A DNA stretch of 15,981 nt from Oligosphaeraceae bacterium (GTDB lineage Bacteria; Verrucomicrobiota; Lentisphaeria; Oligosphaerales; Oligosphaeraceae), in NCBI GenBank assembly GCA_012515455.1, contig JAAYYJ010000038.1, forward strand, positions 1 through 15,981. Direction: 5' to 3'. Positions within the stretch are counted from its first letter, which is position 1, and each line of letters begins with the position of its first letter. A program made the position numbers and the translations under genes. The notes under the pieces were generated by a model. The model made no database searches. It had not been told where the DNA came from and was given only the letters and a program-made list of their open reading frames with translations. Positions 1 through 7,938 of this stretch are shown here, piece by piece.

Positions 1-2
1 CT

Positions 3-335
3 CTGACTGAAAAATGCGGGCAGTTGATGGCGTTGAATACTGACTGGATGATCGAGGGGAACGAGAAACCCATCCGCGTCGTCACGCCCTTGCAGCAATT
101 CGATACTTCGGTTATTGAACGGCAGGCCAAAATCCTGACTGTTCTGAACCGCGGCGTTCTGGAACCCCTGGACGCGGATGTCCCGTCGGTTGAAATAATC
201 GGTGCGGATACGATTCGCATCACCTCTGTCCACGACCGGGCAGAGTTCCTCTGGCATCCTGCCGACGGCACTGACCGTATAATAACCCTGGACCTGGTGC
301 CAGGACAGGGGACGGTTCTGGTTCTGGACAAATGA
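3..335 (+). CDS. 3' end of an unidentified protein (5' truncated by the window edge)
   Basis: The reading frame is open from the first complete codon of the window to a TGA at 333-335, giving about 110 C-terminal residues. A TTG at 24 and an ATG at 27 exist, but neither has a Shine-Dalgarno sequence and the frame stays open upstream of both, so this is most likely the tail of a longer gene. The residues alternate hydrophobic and polar (for example VEIIGADTIRITSV and RIITLDLVPGQGTVLVLDK), which suggests a beta-sandwich C-terminal domain like those ending many polysaccharide-active enzymes. I do not recognise the family. It is convergent with the beta-helix gene at 551-2011. Confidence 0.6.
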   Translation: MTEKCGQLMALNTDWMIEGNEKPIRVVTPLQQFDTSVIERQAKILTVLNRGVLEPLDADVPSVEIIGADTIRITSVHDRAEFLWHPADGTDRIITLDLVPGQGTVLVLDK

Positions 336-431
336 TGCTGGGCGAAACCCGTACCCCTCCGGGAGTAGGTTTTCCGGGGGGAGTATAGTGGAGTATTCCT
401 AAATCGTGGGGGTATTACGCGGCAGCCAATG

Positions 432-444
432 AAGCGTAACGCTT
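432..444. repeat. 13-bp perfect palindrome in a convergent intergenic region
   Basis: AAGCGT, a central A and ACGCTT form a perfect dyad. TTACGC at 413-418 can also pair with GCGTAA at 434-439, giving an alternative hairpin. The site lies between two convergent genes (336-550), where no ORF looks real. There is no T-run beside it, so it is not a clear intrinsic terminator. Upstream, 353-385 holds another GC-rich imperfect hairpin (CCCCTCCGG against CCGGGGGG), also without a T-run. Function unknown. Confidence 0.4.
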
Positions 445-550
445 AACCATGCCTCAATTTTAAGATGGCGTTGCTTGACTGCGGGGGACGAACGTGTCGC
501 TACGCCTGCCTGGTGCTCCAGAATAATGTTGTGCAGCAGAAAAAAGTCCC

Positions 551-2011
551 TCACAGTTGTGGCAAGACCAGTTTAACTCTTTCGCTGTTGTTGGTGTTGC
601 GCAGGAGCCCCAGATGCAGGGGACGGAAACGCTCCCCCATGACAACAGTCTGGAAACGGAAGCGCAGAGTCTGCTCTTTGTCGTTGTGGACGAAGAGGGA
701 GTAGACATTGTTGCCCATTTCCTTGAATTGGACTCTTCCCTTGCGGCAGAGCCGGTTCAACGGCTGAACTTCCTGTTCCAGAACCCCGTCTGCGGAGCGG
801 AGGATGCGGATTAGATAGCCCTCGCCGTTGTCGAGGGTCAAGCGCGATTCCGTACAGCCGCTTGCACTGGCCAGGACAAAATCGCCTGCTTTGCAGAAAC
901 CGGTTTGGGTATATTCCAGCGTGTAATCAGGCAGTTCGTCCCCGGCGCAGAGTTTGTCGATGTTTTCCGCGGCAACCGGGAGATTGGTCCGGATGACGAC
1001 ATTTTTCACATTCTGTCCGGCCATGCGCACCTGCTGCATGCGGCCGTTCACAGTGCCTCGTTCCATGACTGCAATTTCGCCGCCGCTGATCTGGCAGAAC
1101 CCTTTGCCGTGGAAGAAGGCACCGTCATAATCAGGGGATTCGACGGCGGAATTGTCCTCCCAGTAAAAGATGTTGTGGAGGTGGAAGGATGCCGTTTCGT
1201 CACAGGCTTCGAGGGCATAAAAAGAGGTGTCCGGGTAGACCTCCGACGCATTGAGGAACGCGCCTTTCAACACGATGCTGCGGGTGCCGCGCCACCAGGT
1301 GCCGTTGTCTTTGCCGCACATACTTCCGGTCCAGAGGTGCAGATTGTTACCGTAGTGGTAGCCGCGGTACAGCTCCAGGGAAATCCGGCAGCCCATGATT
1401 TCGAGGTTGCTGAAACGGTTGTCGCAGGTGCCGCCCTCCAGATGGATTCCGACCCCGGGCACAGGCCATTCCCGTGCACCCCATATCGTCATATTCTGCA
1501 GAAAGAATGGTCTGGACCCGCGCCCGTTGATGAATACGCCGTAACTTTGCACCTTGAAGAGCCCGACTTTATCAATCACCATGTGCGGGCCGGAGCACTC
1601 CGGGGCAATCCGGATGGCGCACTCATGGGACGAGCATTGCAGGTTGAGACTCTCGATGTTCAGCGCGGCCGCTGGCGCGGCAGTGATATTGAGGACCCCA
1701 ACCGACGCGTCGTCGTTTTTGATCTCCGACACCAACCAGGTGTGCGCGCCGGTAACTTTGGCAGTACGGGAATAGCCGGCCCCGGAAACCGGGTTCTGCA
1801 AAAAGATGGGCTGGGCGACCTTGTAAATTCCGGCCGGGAAATAGAGCGCATGTTTCTCGGTTTCCCGGTTGACGATCTCGCTGATGTCCTCCGAGCCGTC
1901 GTTTTTGACCCCGAGCGTCAGGACATTGACCGTGCTGCCGGACACAGAATTCAATACCGCACAGCAGCCGGCAGCCGTACCCGTATGATTGCAGTCCATA
2001 TTTTGTTGCAT
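551..2011 (-). CDS. Right-handed beta-helix (pectate-lyase-3-like) protein
   Basis: The product is 486 aa. Residues 34-44 (GVKNDGSEDIS) and 55-65 (ALYFPAGIYKV) are the typical opening of pectate-lyase-3/GH28-like beta-helices, where a short G-x-x-x-D-G-x-x-D segment is followed by a strand ending in FPAGxY. The middle (about 95-340) is rich in short strands with Asn and Gly turns, consistent with helix coils, and the last 120 residues look like a separate beta domain. Such proteins are lyases, hydrolases or epimerases on uronic-acid or other polysaccharides, or phage tailspike-like binders; the sequence alone does not decide. No signal peptide is visible at this start, which is fixed by a strong Shine-Dalgarno. 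It lies 122 bp downstream of the sialidase-fold gene on the same strand and is probably co-transcribed with it. The long ORF opposite (905-2068, +) is a shadow. Confidence 0.85.
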   Translation of the reverse strand: MQQNMDCNHTGTAAGCCAVLNSVSGSTVNVLTLGVKNDGSEDISEIVNRETEKHALYFPAGIYKVAQPIFLQNPVSGAGYSRTAKVTGAHTWLVSEIKNDDASVGVLNITAAPAAALNIESLNLQCSSHECAIRIAPECSGPHMVIDKVGLFKVQSYGVFINGRGSRPFFLQNMTIWGAREWPVPGVGIHLEGGTCDNRFSNLEIMGCRISLELYRGYHYGNNLHLWTGSMCGKDNGTWWRGTRSIVLKGAFLNASEVYPDTSFYALEACDETASFHLHNIFYWEDNSAVESPDYDGAFFHGKGFCQISGGEIAVMERGTVNGRMQQVRMAGQNVKNVVIRTNLPVAAENIDKLCAGDELPDYTLEYTQTGFCKAGDFVLASASGCTESRLTLDNGEGYLIRILRSADGVLEQEVQPLNRLCRKGRVQFKEMGNNVYSLFVHNDKEQTLRFRFQTVVMGERFRPLHLGLLRNTNNSERVKLVLPQL

Positions 2012-2016
2012 GTGTT

Positions 2017-2023
2017 CTCCTTA
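2017..2023 (-). promoter_or_regulatory. Ribosome binding site of the beta-helix gene
   Basis: On the minus strand TAAGGAG lies 5 nt before the ATG at 2011, a near-ideal Shine-Dalgarno. It fixes the start and argues against a longer N-terminus carrying a signal peptide. Confidence 0.75.
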
Positions 2024-2133
2024 CCCTTGCGACAATCTCTTTTTGGCGGATGGGGACAGGGTGCGTAGCAAATCCTGCCCCGGGCATTGCCAATCCTTTC
2101 CAGTTTGTCAGGACAAACCTCGCCGGTACTGCC

Positions 2134-3153
2134 CTATGCACCGGCAGAACGGCACTCCGTCGGAGCGCTGGCGGCTACCAGCAGCACGTCCGTCTGCGTC
2201 TCATTCCCGGAATAAAAGGTGCAGAAGTGTTTTCCATCCCAGGCAATGGCATCGACATTTCCGGCATGGTAATCATTCGTACTCGCAGCCGCGACCATCT
2301 CCGGTAGCGGCCATTGCCGCGGCTTTCCCCAGACCGTATCCAGAGCCGCGACCCGGCGTTTCAGCCACCCCTGGTTGCGCTGATAATAATAATTACTCAG
2401 CAGGCCGCTTTCCGCATTCCAAATCAGGCTTGGGGTGGATTCCCGTACATCCCCGATGTTGGTCTGCATCTTCTGCCAGGTAACGCCATAGTCGGACGAT
2501 TCCAGCTGGAACTGGCATGGTTCCACCGTACCGGCGTTCTTCTCGACTCGTGCAATCGCCAAAATTCGACCATGGCCCAGATAAACGCCGGATTGTTCCG
2601 TCGGCCAGGCGCCTTTGGGCAGACCGGATTCCACCACCTGCTGCTGCCAGGACATCCCGTTATCCCGGCTGGTGAGCGTCCCCCAGGAGTTCTCGGCCAG
2701 ATCACGGTACTTGCCGGCAAACCAGAATGTCATCAGACCAACTCCGGGTACGCTGAAGATATTCATAATCTGCATTGGTACAGGGTCCAGGTGCAACGAG
2801 GCAATTCTGGTAAATTTGATTCCGTCACCGGAACGATACAGATCGTGGCGGCTGGCCTCTCCAGTGCAACGCACCCACAGCAGCAGTGAACCATCCGCAT
2901 CCAGACCTGTGCCGGTGGCACATTCACCAAACTCGGGTGTGTTCACCACCAGCGTTTCTGTGGTCCAGGTCATGCCGCCGTCCGTTGACGTGCGGGCATA
3001 AACGCCCCGGCAGCGTTCCTCGATGCGGTGCTCTTTCCCCCGGCTGTAAGCACAAACCAGGGTATTCCCCAGGGCCTGCACAAAGGACCAGGAATTATAC
3101 CCCGGGGTATTTTGTACCACCAGAGGTGAATTTTCTGCCGGAATCCTGCTCAT
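2134..3153 (-). CDS. Sialidase-fold (Asp-box/BNR repeat) protein
   Basis: The product is 339 aa. Three clear Asp-boxes (S-x-D-x-G-x-T/S-W) occur at residues 56-63 (STDGGMTW), 162-169 (SRDNGMSW) and 219-226 (SSDYGVTW), with a degenerate one at 107-114 (RSGDGIKF). This is the signature of a six-bladed sialidase-like propeller. In true sialidases an FRIP/YRIP motif just before the first G-T-L strand supplies a catalytic Arg. Here the equivalent stretch before GNTLVCAYSRG reads NSWSFVQA, and the only RIP (residues 3-5) is too far upstream, so sialidase activity is uncertain. The ATG at 3153 is preferred over an upstream in-frame TTG at 3174 because a purine-rich GAGAAGAGAAG tract precedes it. No signal peptide is seen. 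It is probably the first gene of a pair with the beta-helix protein. Confidence 0.82.
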   Translation of the reverse strand: MSRIPAENSPLVVQNTPGYNSWSFVQALGNTLVCAYSRGKEHRIEERCRGVYARTSTDGGMTWTTETLVVNTPEFGECATGTGLDADGSLLLWVRCTGEASRHDLYRSGDGIKFTRIASLHLDPVPMQIMNIFSVPGVGLMTFWFAGKYRDLAENSWGTLTSRDNGMSWQQQVVESGLPKGAWPTEQSGVYLGHGRILAIARVEKNAGTVEPCQFQLESSDYGVTWQKMQTNIGDVRESTPSLIWNAESGLLSNYYYQRNQGWLKRRVAALDTVWGKPRQWPLPEMVAAASTNDYHAGNVDAIAWDGKHFCTFYSGNETQTDVLLVAASAPTECRSAGA

Positions 3154-3818
3154 GCGCTTTTCTTCTCTTCTCAATCAGCTGCGGTAACTGTGCCAGGAAG
3201 CAAAGAGTGCCAAGAATATCTTAAACTGTAATGTGCGAAGTTGGGTCATGCAAACACAGTAAGCCGGCAACTCTAAAAATCAACTCAGCCCCTGTGCCTG
3301 GCGCCCGCGCCGTATTCCGTTATTCTAGAACTCACTTTGTTTATTATTAAATACTTGTGCAAATGATGACAGCATTTCTTCGGGGGGAACTTTTTGCCTA
3401 CCCGGTTCATTTACGGCAAGCCCTCCCGCTCACCTCGGTATCCTGCTGCGTCTGGAGGCGAAGCAGGCGCCGCAGGAAACAGCAGTTAAAACACGGTTTC
3501 CAGCTTGACTTCAGCAAACAACGGATCATCTTTTCATTATGACGACCATCTGGTAAGTCCCGCTGATTTGCATTCACCCGGCCTCAATCCGCAAACCGAG
3601 GAATCCCCGAAGGCCATAATGCCGGTATTGTGGAATGAGCTTCCCGAATATGACTGCTCTGGTTGTAGGCACGTGCGGACGCCATCCAGATGGTCCGCAT
3701 AAAGGCCGCCACAGCCTTGCACTCCATTGACAGCACCAACGATACGAAAAAAACAATTCCGGGGTACCGGATAGATAAAACCGGCCTCGAGTTTCAGTTT
3801 TTGGAGCCATGAATTAAG
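3154..3818. other. 665-bp intergenic region between divergent genes
   Basis: No intact gene is convincing here. The part nearest the sialidase-fold gene contains an AT-rich stretch (3335-3365) that could host a minus-strand promoter, but no -35/-10 pair with good spacing stands out. The part nearest the serine hydrolase contains a run of A (3738-3744) and the decayed gene fragment listed separately. No tRNA-like, repeat or operator structure was recognised. Confidence 0.5.
3577..3740 (-). pseudogene. Possible frameshifted C-terminal remnant of a SUMF1/FGE-like (sulfatase-modifying factor family) gene
   Basis: Read on the minus strand, frame 1 gives GCGGLYADHLDGVRT. Removing one base after the Thr codon (near 3671) continues as AYNQSSHIREAHSTI. 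A further frame change ends in LGLRIEAG before a stop. Joined, this resembles the family's C-terminal pattern R-G-G-S-W/Y...R-x-A-Y/R...(I)GFR. No frame is open through the whole stretch, and only the last 50 or so residues of such a protein would be present, because the serine hydrolase gene begins just beyond. The assignment rests on eye-matching across frameshifts and is tentative; it may be chance. Confidence 0.25.
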
Positions 3819-4820
3819 ATGTCAGTTACAAAATCGGTGCAAGAAGTCAAGAAACAAATCCGTGCCGGGCTGATCCTGGGTGCTGTCTTTGGTACTGCGG
3901 GGCACTCTCTGAGCGCACTGGGCAAACAGACGCTGCAGCCGCAGGAGCGTCCCATGACCATCAATTCCCGTTTTGACATTGCTTCTGTGGGCAAAGTCTT
4001 TACCGCTTCCTGCTGCGCGCTCCTGGTCACCCAGGGGAAACTTGACCCTGATGCCCCGTTTACGGAGTATCTGCCGGAACACGGCCTGGGGAGGAACTGC
4101 AAGATCACTGTCCGCGACCTTGCGACCCATACCAGCGGGATTGACTCCAGCGGCTTCTACAAGAGCACGGACCCCATCGAAATGGAACGCAGGATCATGA
4201 ACATCACTTCTGTGCGTCCCGCCGGAGAGAGGTTCGAATACAACTGCCGCAATTTCATCCTCCTGGGCTGGATTCTGGAGCACATCACCGGCAAAGGGCT
4301 GGAAGACCTGGCCCGGGACCTTATCTGGAAACCTCTGGAAATGAACCATACTGTCTGGAATGCCCCAGGAGCAGGGCCGGACGAAGTAGAACACTTCCTG
4401 CCCAACCGTCCGCCCGGACAGCATAACGACAACGACTGTTTTGTCGCAGGCAGACCACTGGGCAACGGCAGCTGTTTTTCCACTGCCGGGGACCTGCTGC
4501 TCTTTCTGCAGGATATTTTGGCCCGGGAGCATTTTGCCCAAGAGTATTACGACCTCATTTCTACCTGCACCTACGAAAAAGACGGCTCTCGGCGCAGTTT
4601 TGGCTGGGATATGTGCGAGAGGCGCCGTCCCCGCTGCCTCTCTGAACAGACCATCTGCCATTCCGGCTTCACGGGCCAGACCGTCTGCGTGGACCCCGTT
4701 GTCGGTTTCGCGGCTGTGGTGCTGACCAACCGCACCGGGGACTGGGAACAGGCGAACCAGGCCCGTATCGGCCTGATTGAGATGATGTACAGAGCAAATT
4801 GCCGCAAGGGAGGGAGATAA
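3819..4820 (+). CDS. Class C beta-lactamase-fold serine hydrolase (esterase/peptidase type)
   Basis: The product is 333 aa. The family motifs are in order: S56-V-G-K59 in FDIASVGKVFTA (nucleophile Ser and Lys), LATHTSGI at 101-108, FEYNCRNFILLG at 139-150 (Tyr141 of the Y-x-N site) and HSGFTG at 281-286 (the KTG-equivalent box). The third residue of the Y-x-N motif is Cys143 rather than Asn, a divergence seen more in esterase-like members than in true beta-lactamases. No signal peptide or membrane segment is evident, so a cytoplasmic esterase, amidase or transacylase is more likely than an antibiotic-resistance enzyme. The ATG at 3819 has only a distant GGAG (3803-3806) upstream. It stands alone, with 142 bp to the next gene and a 25-bp direct repeat in that gap. 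Confidence 0.85.
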   Translation: MSVTKSVQEVKKQIRAGLILGAVFGTAGHSLSALGKQTLQPQERPMTINSRFDIASVGKVFTASCCALLVTQGKLDPDAPFTEYLPEHGLGRNCKITVRDLATHTSGIDSSGFYKSTDPIEMERRIMNITSVRPAGERFEYNCRNFILLGWILEHITGKGLEDLARDLIWKPLEMNHTVWNAPGAGPDEVEHFLPNRPPGQHNDNDCFVAGRPLGNGSCFSTAGDLLLFLQDILAREHFAQEYYDLISTCTYEKDGSRRSFGWDMCERRRPRCLSEQTICHSGFTGQTVCVDPVVGFAAVVLTNRTGDWEQANQARIGLIEMMYRANCRKGGR

Positions 4821-4916
4821 TAACCACCGTCACGCCCACAACCCCGCACGGTATCTCGCCCCCTCCCCCCGGCAAACCTGCGCATCACCACATAACCACC
4901 GTCACACCCACAACCC
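4820..4916. repeat. Pair of 25-bp direct repeats after the serine hydrolase gene
   Basis: Copy 1 (4820-4844) and copy 2 (4892-4916) both begin ATAACCACCGTCAC and differ only at the next base (G or A) over 25 bp; their starts are 72 bp apart. The first base of copy 1 is the last base of the hydrolase stop codon. The intervening DNA is C-rich and unremarkable. They could be regulator-binding sites, footprints of an excised element or a duplication; no neighbouring transposase supports any of these. Confidence 0.7.
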
Positions 4917-4962
4917 GCTCCGGCCGGGATAAGGCCGTAAACCACTTGGGACACATCTGCTT

Positions 4963-6126
4963 ATGAAAAATCTGACTACGTTGCTGCAATCCTATCCCGA
5001 CAGCGCGGTTGCGGTGTCGCCGCATGCCTGGAGCGCTTTTGAGAACCTGCTGGCTTCCCGCCGGCCGGCCCGGATCGCAGCCTGCACTGGCGAACAATCG
5101 GCGGATCGCTCCGGCCTCTGGCACGATTTCGCCGCCCGCTGCCAGGGGGTGGAACTGCGCCGCTTCAGCGCCATCCCGCCGGAGCCCGACCTCGACTGCG
5201 CCAACCGCCTGGTCGCTTTCCTGCGCGACAGCGGGGCGGACATGGTCGTGGCTCTCGGTGGGGGCAGCGTCATGGATGCGGCCAAGGCGGCCTATCTCAG
5301 CGCGCAGACTGCTGCGCCGGTGGAGTCCTTTTTCGGGGCCAACCAGTACAGCGGCAAGAACAGCCGCCGGCTTGACACCGTGGTCTGCTTTCCCACCACT
5401 TCGGGGACCGGCTCGGAAGTGACGCCCTACTCGAATATCGTCGAACGCAGCACCCAAGTGAAGCGCCAGATTGCCGATCCGGCCATCATTCCCGCACACG
5501 CCTTCGTGCTGCCGGAATACACGTCCGGCCTGCCGCGGCAGGTCACCCTGGCTACTGGCTGCGACGCCCTGGCGCATCTGATCGAGGGTTTTCTGAACGT
5601 CCACGCCGACGCCAACGATAGCCAGGCCAACGCGCGTGCCCTGGCCGGTATCCAGCTGGTGACGCGCCATCTGCCGGCGGCGCTGGCCGGCACGGGCGGC
5701 CGCACCGAAATGGCCCTCGCGGCCACTCTGGGGGGCATGGTCATCCGCCACAAACCAACCGGTCTGCCCCATCTGTGCAGTTTTTCCTGGTTTGGCCGCC
5801 TCGAGCATGGGCTGGCCGTCATCATGCTCCTGCCGGAATGCTGGCGCTATTACCTCGGCAATCCGGCGGTCCGCGACCGGACCATGCAGCTGAACGCCAT
5901 CTTCCCCGGCGGCACGCCGGAGGAGGTCATCGCCTCCTGCCGCCGTTTCCTGGATGAATGCGGCGTCCCCGCCCGCGTCCGGGATGTGCCTGGCCTGGAT
6001 CAGGAGCTGCTGGAAACCACGGCCAGAAGCGCCGGCCTGAACCGCATGAAGCTGGAACTGGCGCCCCGGCCGGTCGATCCTGACCACAGCTACCAGGTTC
6101 TCCTTGACATCCTGGCCCGATCCTGA
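4963..6126 (+). CDS. Iron-containing (group III) alcohol dehydrogenase
   Basis: The product is 387 aa, the usual family size. Residues 98-108 (LGGGSVMDAAK) form the NAD(P)-binding GGGS motif and 143-153 (FPTTSGTGSEV) the second family signature. The metal site is complete: Asp201 and His205 in GCDALAHLIEG, His270 in GLPHLCSF and His282 in LEHGLAV, matching the Asp-His-His-His set of enzymes such as FucO. Members reduce or oxidise short aldehydes and alcohols (lactaldehyde, propanediol, butanol, maleylacetate); the substrate cannot be read from sequence. The RBS is weak (TTGGGA 12 nt upstream). It is followed after 32 bp by the ABC-F gene on the same strand, and both look more GC-rich than flanking genes. 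The 400-aa ORF opposite is an artefact of high GC. Confidence 0.92.
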   Translation: MKNLTTLLQSYPDSAVAVSPHAWSAFENLLASRRPARIAACTGEQSADRSGLWHDFAARCQGVELRRFSAIPPEPDLDCANRLVAFLRDSGADMVVALGGGSVMDAAKAAYLSAQTAAPVESFFGANQYSGKNSRRLDTVVCFPTTSGTGSEVTPYSNIVERSTQVKRQIADPAIIPAHAFVLPEYTSGLPRQVTLATGCDALAHLIEGFLNVHADANDSQANARALAGIQLVTRHLPAALAGTGGRTEMALAATLGGMVIRHKPTGLPHLCSFSWFGRLEHGLAVIMLLPECWRYYLGNPAVRDRTMQLNAIFPGGTPEEVIASCRRFLDECGVPARVRDVPGLDQELLETTARSAGLNRMKLELAPRPVDPDHSYQVLLDILARS

Positions 6127-6158
6127 CCGCCCACCACCACCCCAACGGCGAGTCCGCC

Positions 6159-7667
6159 ATGCCCCCCTTTCTCCGACTGCAGCAGGTAAGTTTTTCCTAT
6201 GACCGCGCGACGCGACCGCTGTTTACCGGCCTGGACGTCCATTTCCCGCCGGGCTGGACGGGGGTCGTCGGCGCCAACGGCGTCGGCAAATCGACCCTGT
6301 TGAAGCTAGCCACGGGCCTGCTGCCGCCCCAGACCGGCACGGTGCATGCCTCCGGCCGCGCCATTTATTGCGAGCAGCGCACGGACGACCTGCCCGCCGA
6401 GCTCGCTGGGCTGCTGCAGGACCAGTCCGGGGCGGCCATCCGGCTGATTGCCCAGCTGGGACTGCAGCCGGACTGGCCCGGGCGCTGGTCCACGCTGAGT
6501 CACGGCGAACGCAAGCGCGCCCAGATTGCCGTGGCCCTGTGGCAGTCGCCTGATTTGCTGGCGCTGGACGAACCCAGCAACCACATTGACAGCGCCGCCC
6601 GCGACCGGCTGCTGACGGCTTTGGGTGATTTCCGCGGCGTCGGGCTCCTGGTCAGCCATGACCGGGAAATGCTCGACCGGTTGTGCCGCCAATGCCTGTT
6701 CATCGATCCGCCGGCGGCGGTGATGCGTCCCGGCGGGGTCACCGAGGGTGCGCGGCAGGACGGATTGGAACAGGACCACGCCCGGCGCCGGGACGACCAG
6801 GCCAAGCACGTCATCCAGCGGCTGCGCGAGGAAAAACAGCACCGCCGGGAAAAGGCCGAGCAGAGCCGGGCCCAGGGGTCGAAAAGCCGGGTTGGCGCCA
6901 AGGACAACGACGCGCGCAACCGCATTGGCCTGGCCCGGGTCACCGGCAAGGACGCCACCTGGAACAAACTCTACAGCCAAATGGACGGCCGGTTGAAGCA
7001 GGCGGTGGCGACCCGGGCCGAGCTGACGGTCAAAAAGACCTATGACCTCGGCATCTGGCTCGACCCCGACGCCTGTTCCCCGCGCGACACCATCCTGAAT
7101 GTCCCGGCGGGAGTTATTCCGCTCGGTGACGGCGGGCGGCAGCTCGTGTTTCCGGCCTTGTGCATGCGCCCGCAAGCGCGGGTAGCCCTGACCGGCCCCA
7201 ACGGCAGCGGCAAAAGCACCCTGATCGCTTACCTCCGGCCATTTTTCAAGGCCGATCCCGAGCAGATAGTCTACGTGCCGCAGGAAATCAGCCAAGCGGA
7301 ATCGCGCCAGGTCATGGCAGGCGTGCGTGCTCTTTCCCGCGCTCGCCTGGGGCGTCTGCTGACGATTGTCAGCAGCCTCGGTTCGCGGCCGCAGCGCTTG
7401 CTGGAAAGCGACAATCCCAGCCCGGGGGAAATCCGCAAGATCCTCCTGGCTTCCGGGATTGAGCGCTCGCCCCATGTGATCATCATGGACGAGCCGACCA
7501 ATCACATGGACCTGCCCAGCATACGTTGCCTGGAACAGGCCTTGGCCGATTGCCCCTGCGGACTTCTCCTGGTCAGCCATGACCGGGTGTTTCTGAACTA
7601 CGTCACCAACGAGGAATGGCACCTGGAGATGGACGGCCAGACCAGCCGCCTCGTCATCACCCCCTGA
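6159..7667 (+). CDS. ABC-F family ATPase (duplicated ABC domain, no membrane segments)
   Basis: The product is 502 aa with two ABC ATPase domains. Domain 1: Walker A GANGVGKST (38-46), signature STLSHGE (111-117), Walker B LALDEPSNHID (134-144), H-loop SHD (166-168). Domain 2: Walker A GPNGSGKST (346-354), Walker B IIMDEPTNHMD (441-451), H-loop SHD (473-475). A charged, helical linker lies between (about 200-290). No transmembrane segment is present. ABC-F proteins act on ribosomes in translation control or antibiotic protection. The domain 2 signature reads NPSPGE (419-424) instead of LSGGE, so it is degenerate. The linker motif KSRVGAKDNDAR is common in non-EttA ABC-F proteins. Shine-Dalgarno is weak (GGCGAG). 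Which subfamily it belongs to is not clear. Confidence 0.92.
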   Translation: MPPFLRLQQVSFSYDRATRPLFTGLDVHFPPGWTGVVGANGVGKSTLLKLATGLLPPQTGTVHASGRAIYCEQRTDDLPAELAGLLQDQSGAAIRLIAQLGLQPDWPGRWSTLSHGERKRAQIAVALWQSPDLLALDEPSNHIDSAARDRLLTALGDFRGVGLLVSHDREMLDRLCRQCLFIDPPAAVMRPGGVTEGARQDGLEQDHARRRDDQAKHVIQRLREEKQHRREKAEQSRAQGSKSRVGAKDNDARNRIGLARVTGKDATWNKLYSQMDGRLKQAVATRAELTVKKTYDLGIWLDPDACSPRDTILNVPAGVIPLGDGGRQLVFPALCMRPQARVALTGPNGSGKSTLIAYLRPFFKADPEQIVYVPQEISQAESRQVMAGVRALSRARLGRLLTIVSSLGSRPQRLLESDNPSPGEIRKILLASGIERSPHVIIMDEPTNHMDLPSIRCLEQALADCPCGLLLVSHDRVFLNYVTNEEWHLEMDGQTSRLVITP

Positions 7668-7678
7668 CGCCTGCTTGA

Positions 7679-7730
7679 CTCCCGCGGCAGGACTATTTCC
7701 CCCCCCCGCGGCAACCGGGACTGCCGGGAG
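7679..7730. other. Inverted repeat after the ABC-F gene (possible transcript end)
   Basis: CTCCCGCGGCAG at 7679-7690 pairs with CTGCCGGGAG at 7721-7730, leaving a two-base bulge, around a C-rich loop that can itself fold. It sits just 3' of the ABC-F stop, where a terminator is expected, but no T-run follows, so intrinsic termination is doubtful. The rest of 7668-7938 holds no convincing gene; a 67-codon ORF starting with TTG at 7773 runs into the next gene and looks spurious. Confidence 0.3.
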
Positions 7731-7926
7731 AAATAAACGGCGGCGGTTGCGCATAGCCAAACAAGGATTACATTGAATCACAATCAAGGACAATCTGCTT
7801 CTTTCCAGGACGCCAAAGAACTCTGGCCGGCTATCCGCCAGGGAAAAAATACCGTCCCTTCTGCTGCGTTTGGCGGCATCCCATCCAGCTATGGTGCGGC
7901 AGGGTTGTGCTGTTTTTACATCGATC

Positions 7927-7932
7927 AGGAGG
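7927..7932 (+). promoter_or_regulatory. Ribosome binding site fixing the start of the cyclodeaminase-family gene
   Basis: AGGAGG abuts an in-frame ATG at 7933 with no spacing and lies exactly 6 nt before a second in-frame ATG at 7939. The second is therefore the likely start. The frame stays open upstream to 7870, but that extension has no family similarity. Confidence 0.8.
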
Positions 7933-7938
7933 ATGAAC

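Noticed and set aside
905..2068. 387-codon plus-strand ORF opposite the beta-helix gene
   Set aside because: No family motif, no RBS, and the minus-strand frame has a strong RBS and pectate-lyase-3 motifs.
3145..3153. Arg of the RIP motif at the N-terminus of the sialidase-fold protein as the catalytic FRIP Arg
   Set aside because: In sialidases FRIP lies about 8 residues before the G-T-L strand; here the gap is more than 20, so the match is probably fortuitous.
3503..3540. Plus-strand promoter for the serine hydrolase starting at TTGACT (3505-3510)
   Set aside because: No -10-like hexamer lies 16-18 bp downstream, and the site is 300 bp from the gene.
4885..6087. 400-codon ORF on the minus strand opposite the dehydrogenase
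   Set aside because: Low-complexity antisense product; the plus-strand frame carries all iron-dehydrogenase motifs.
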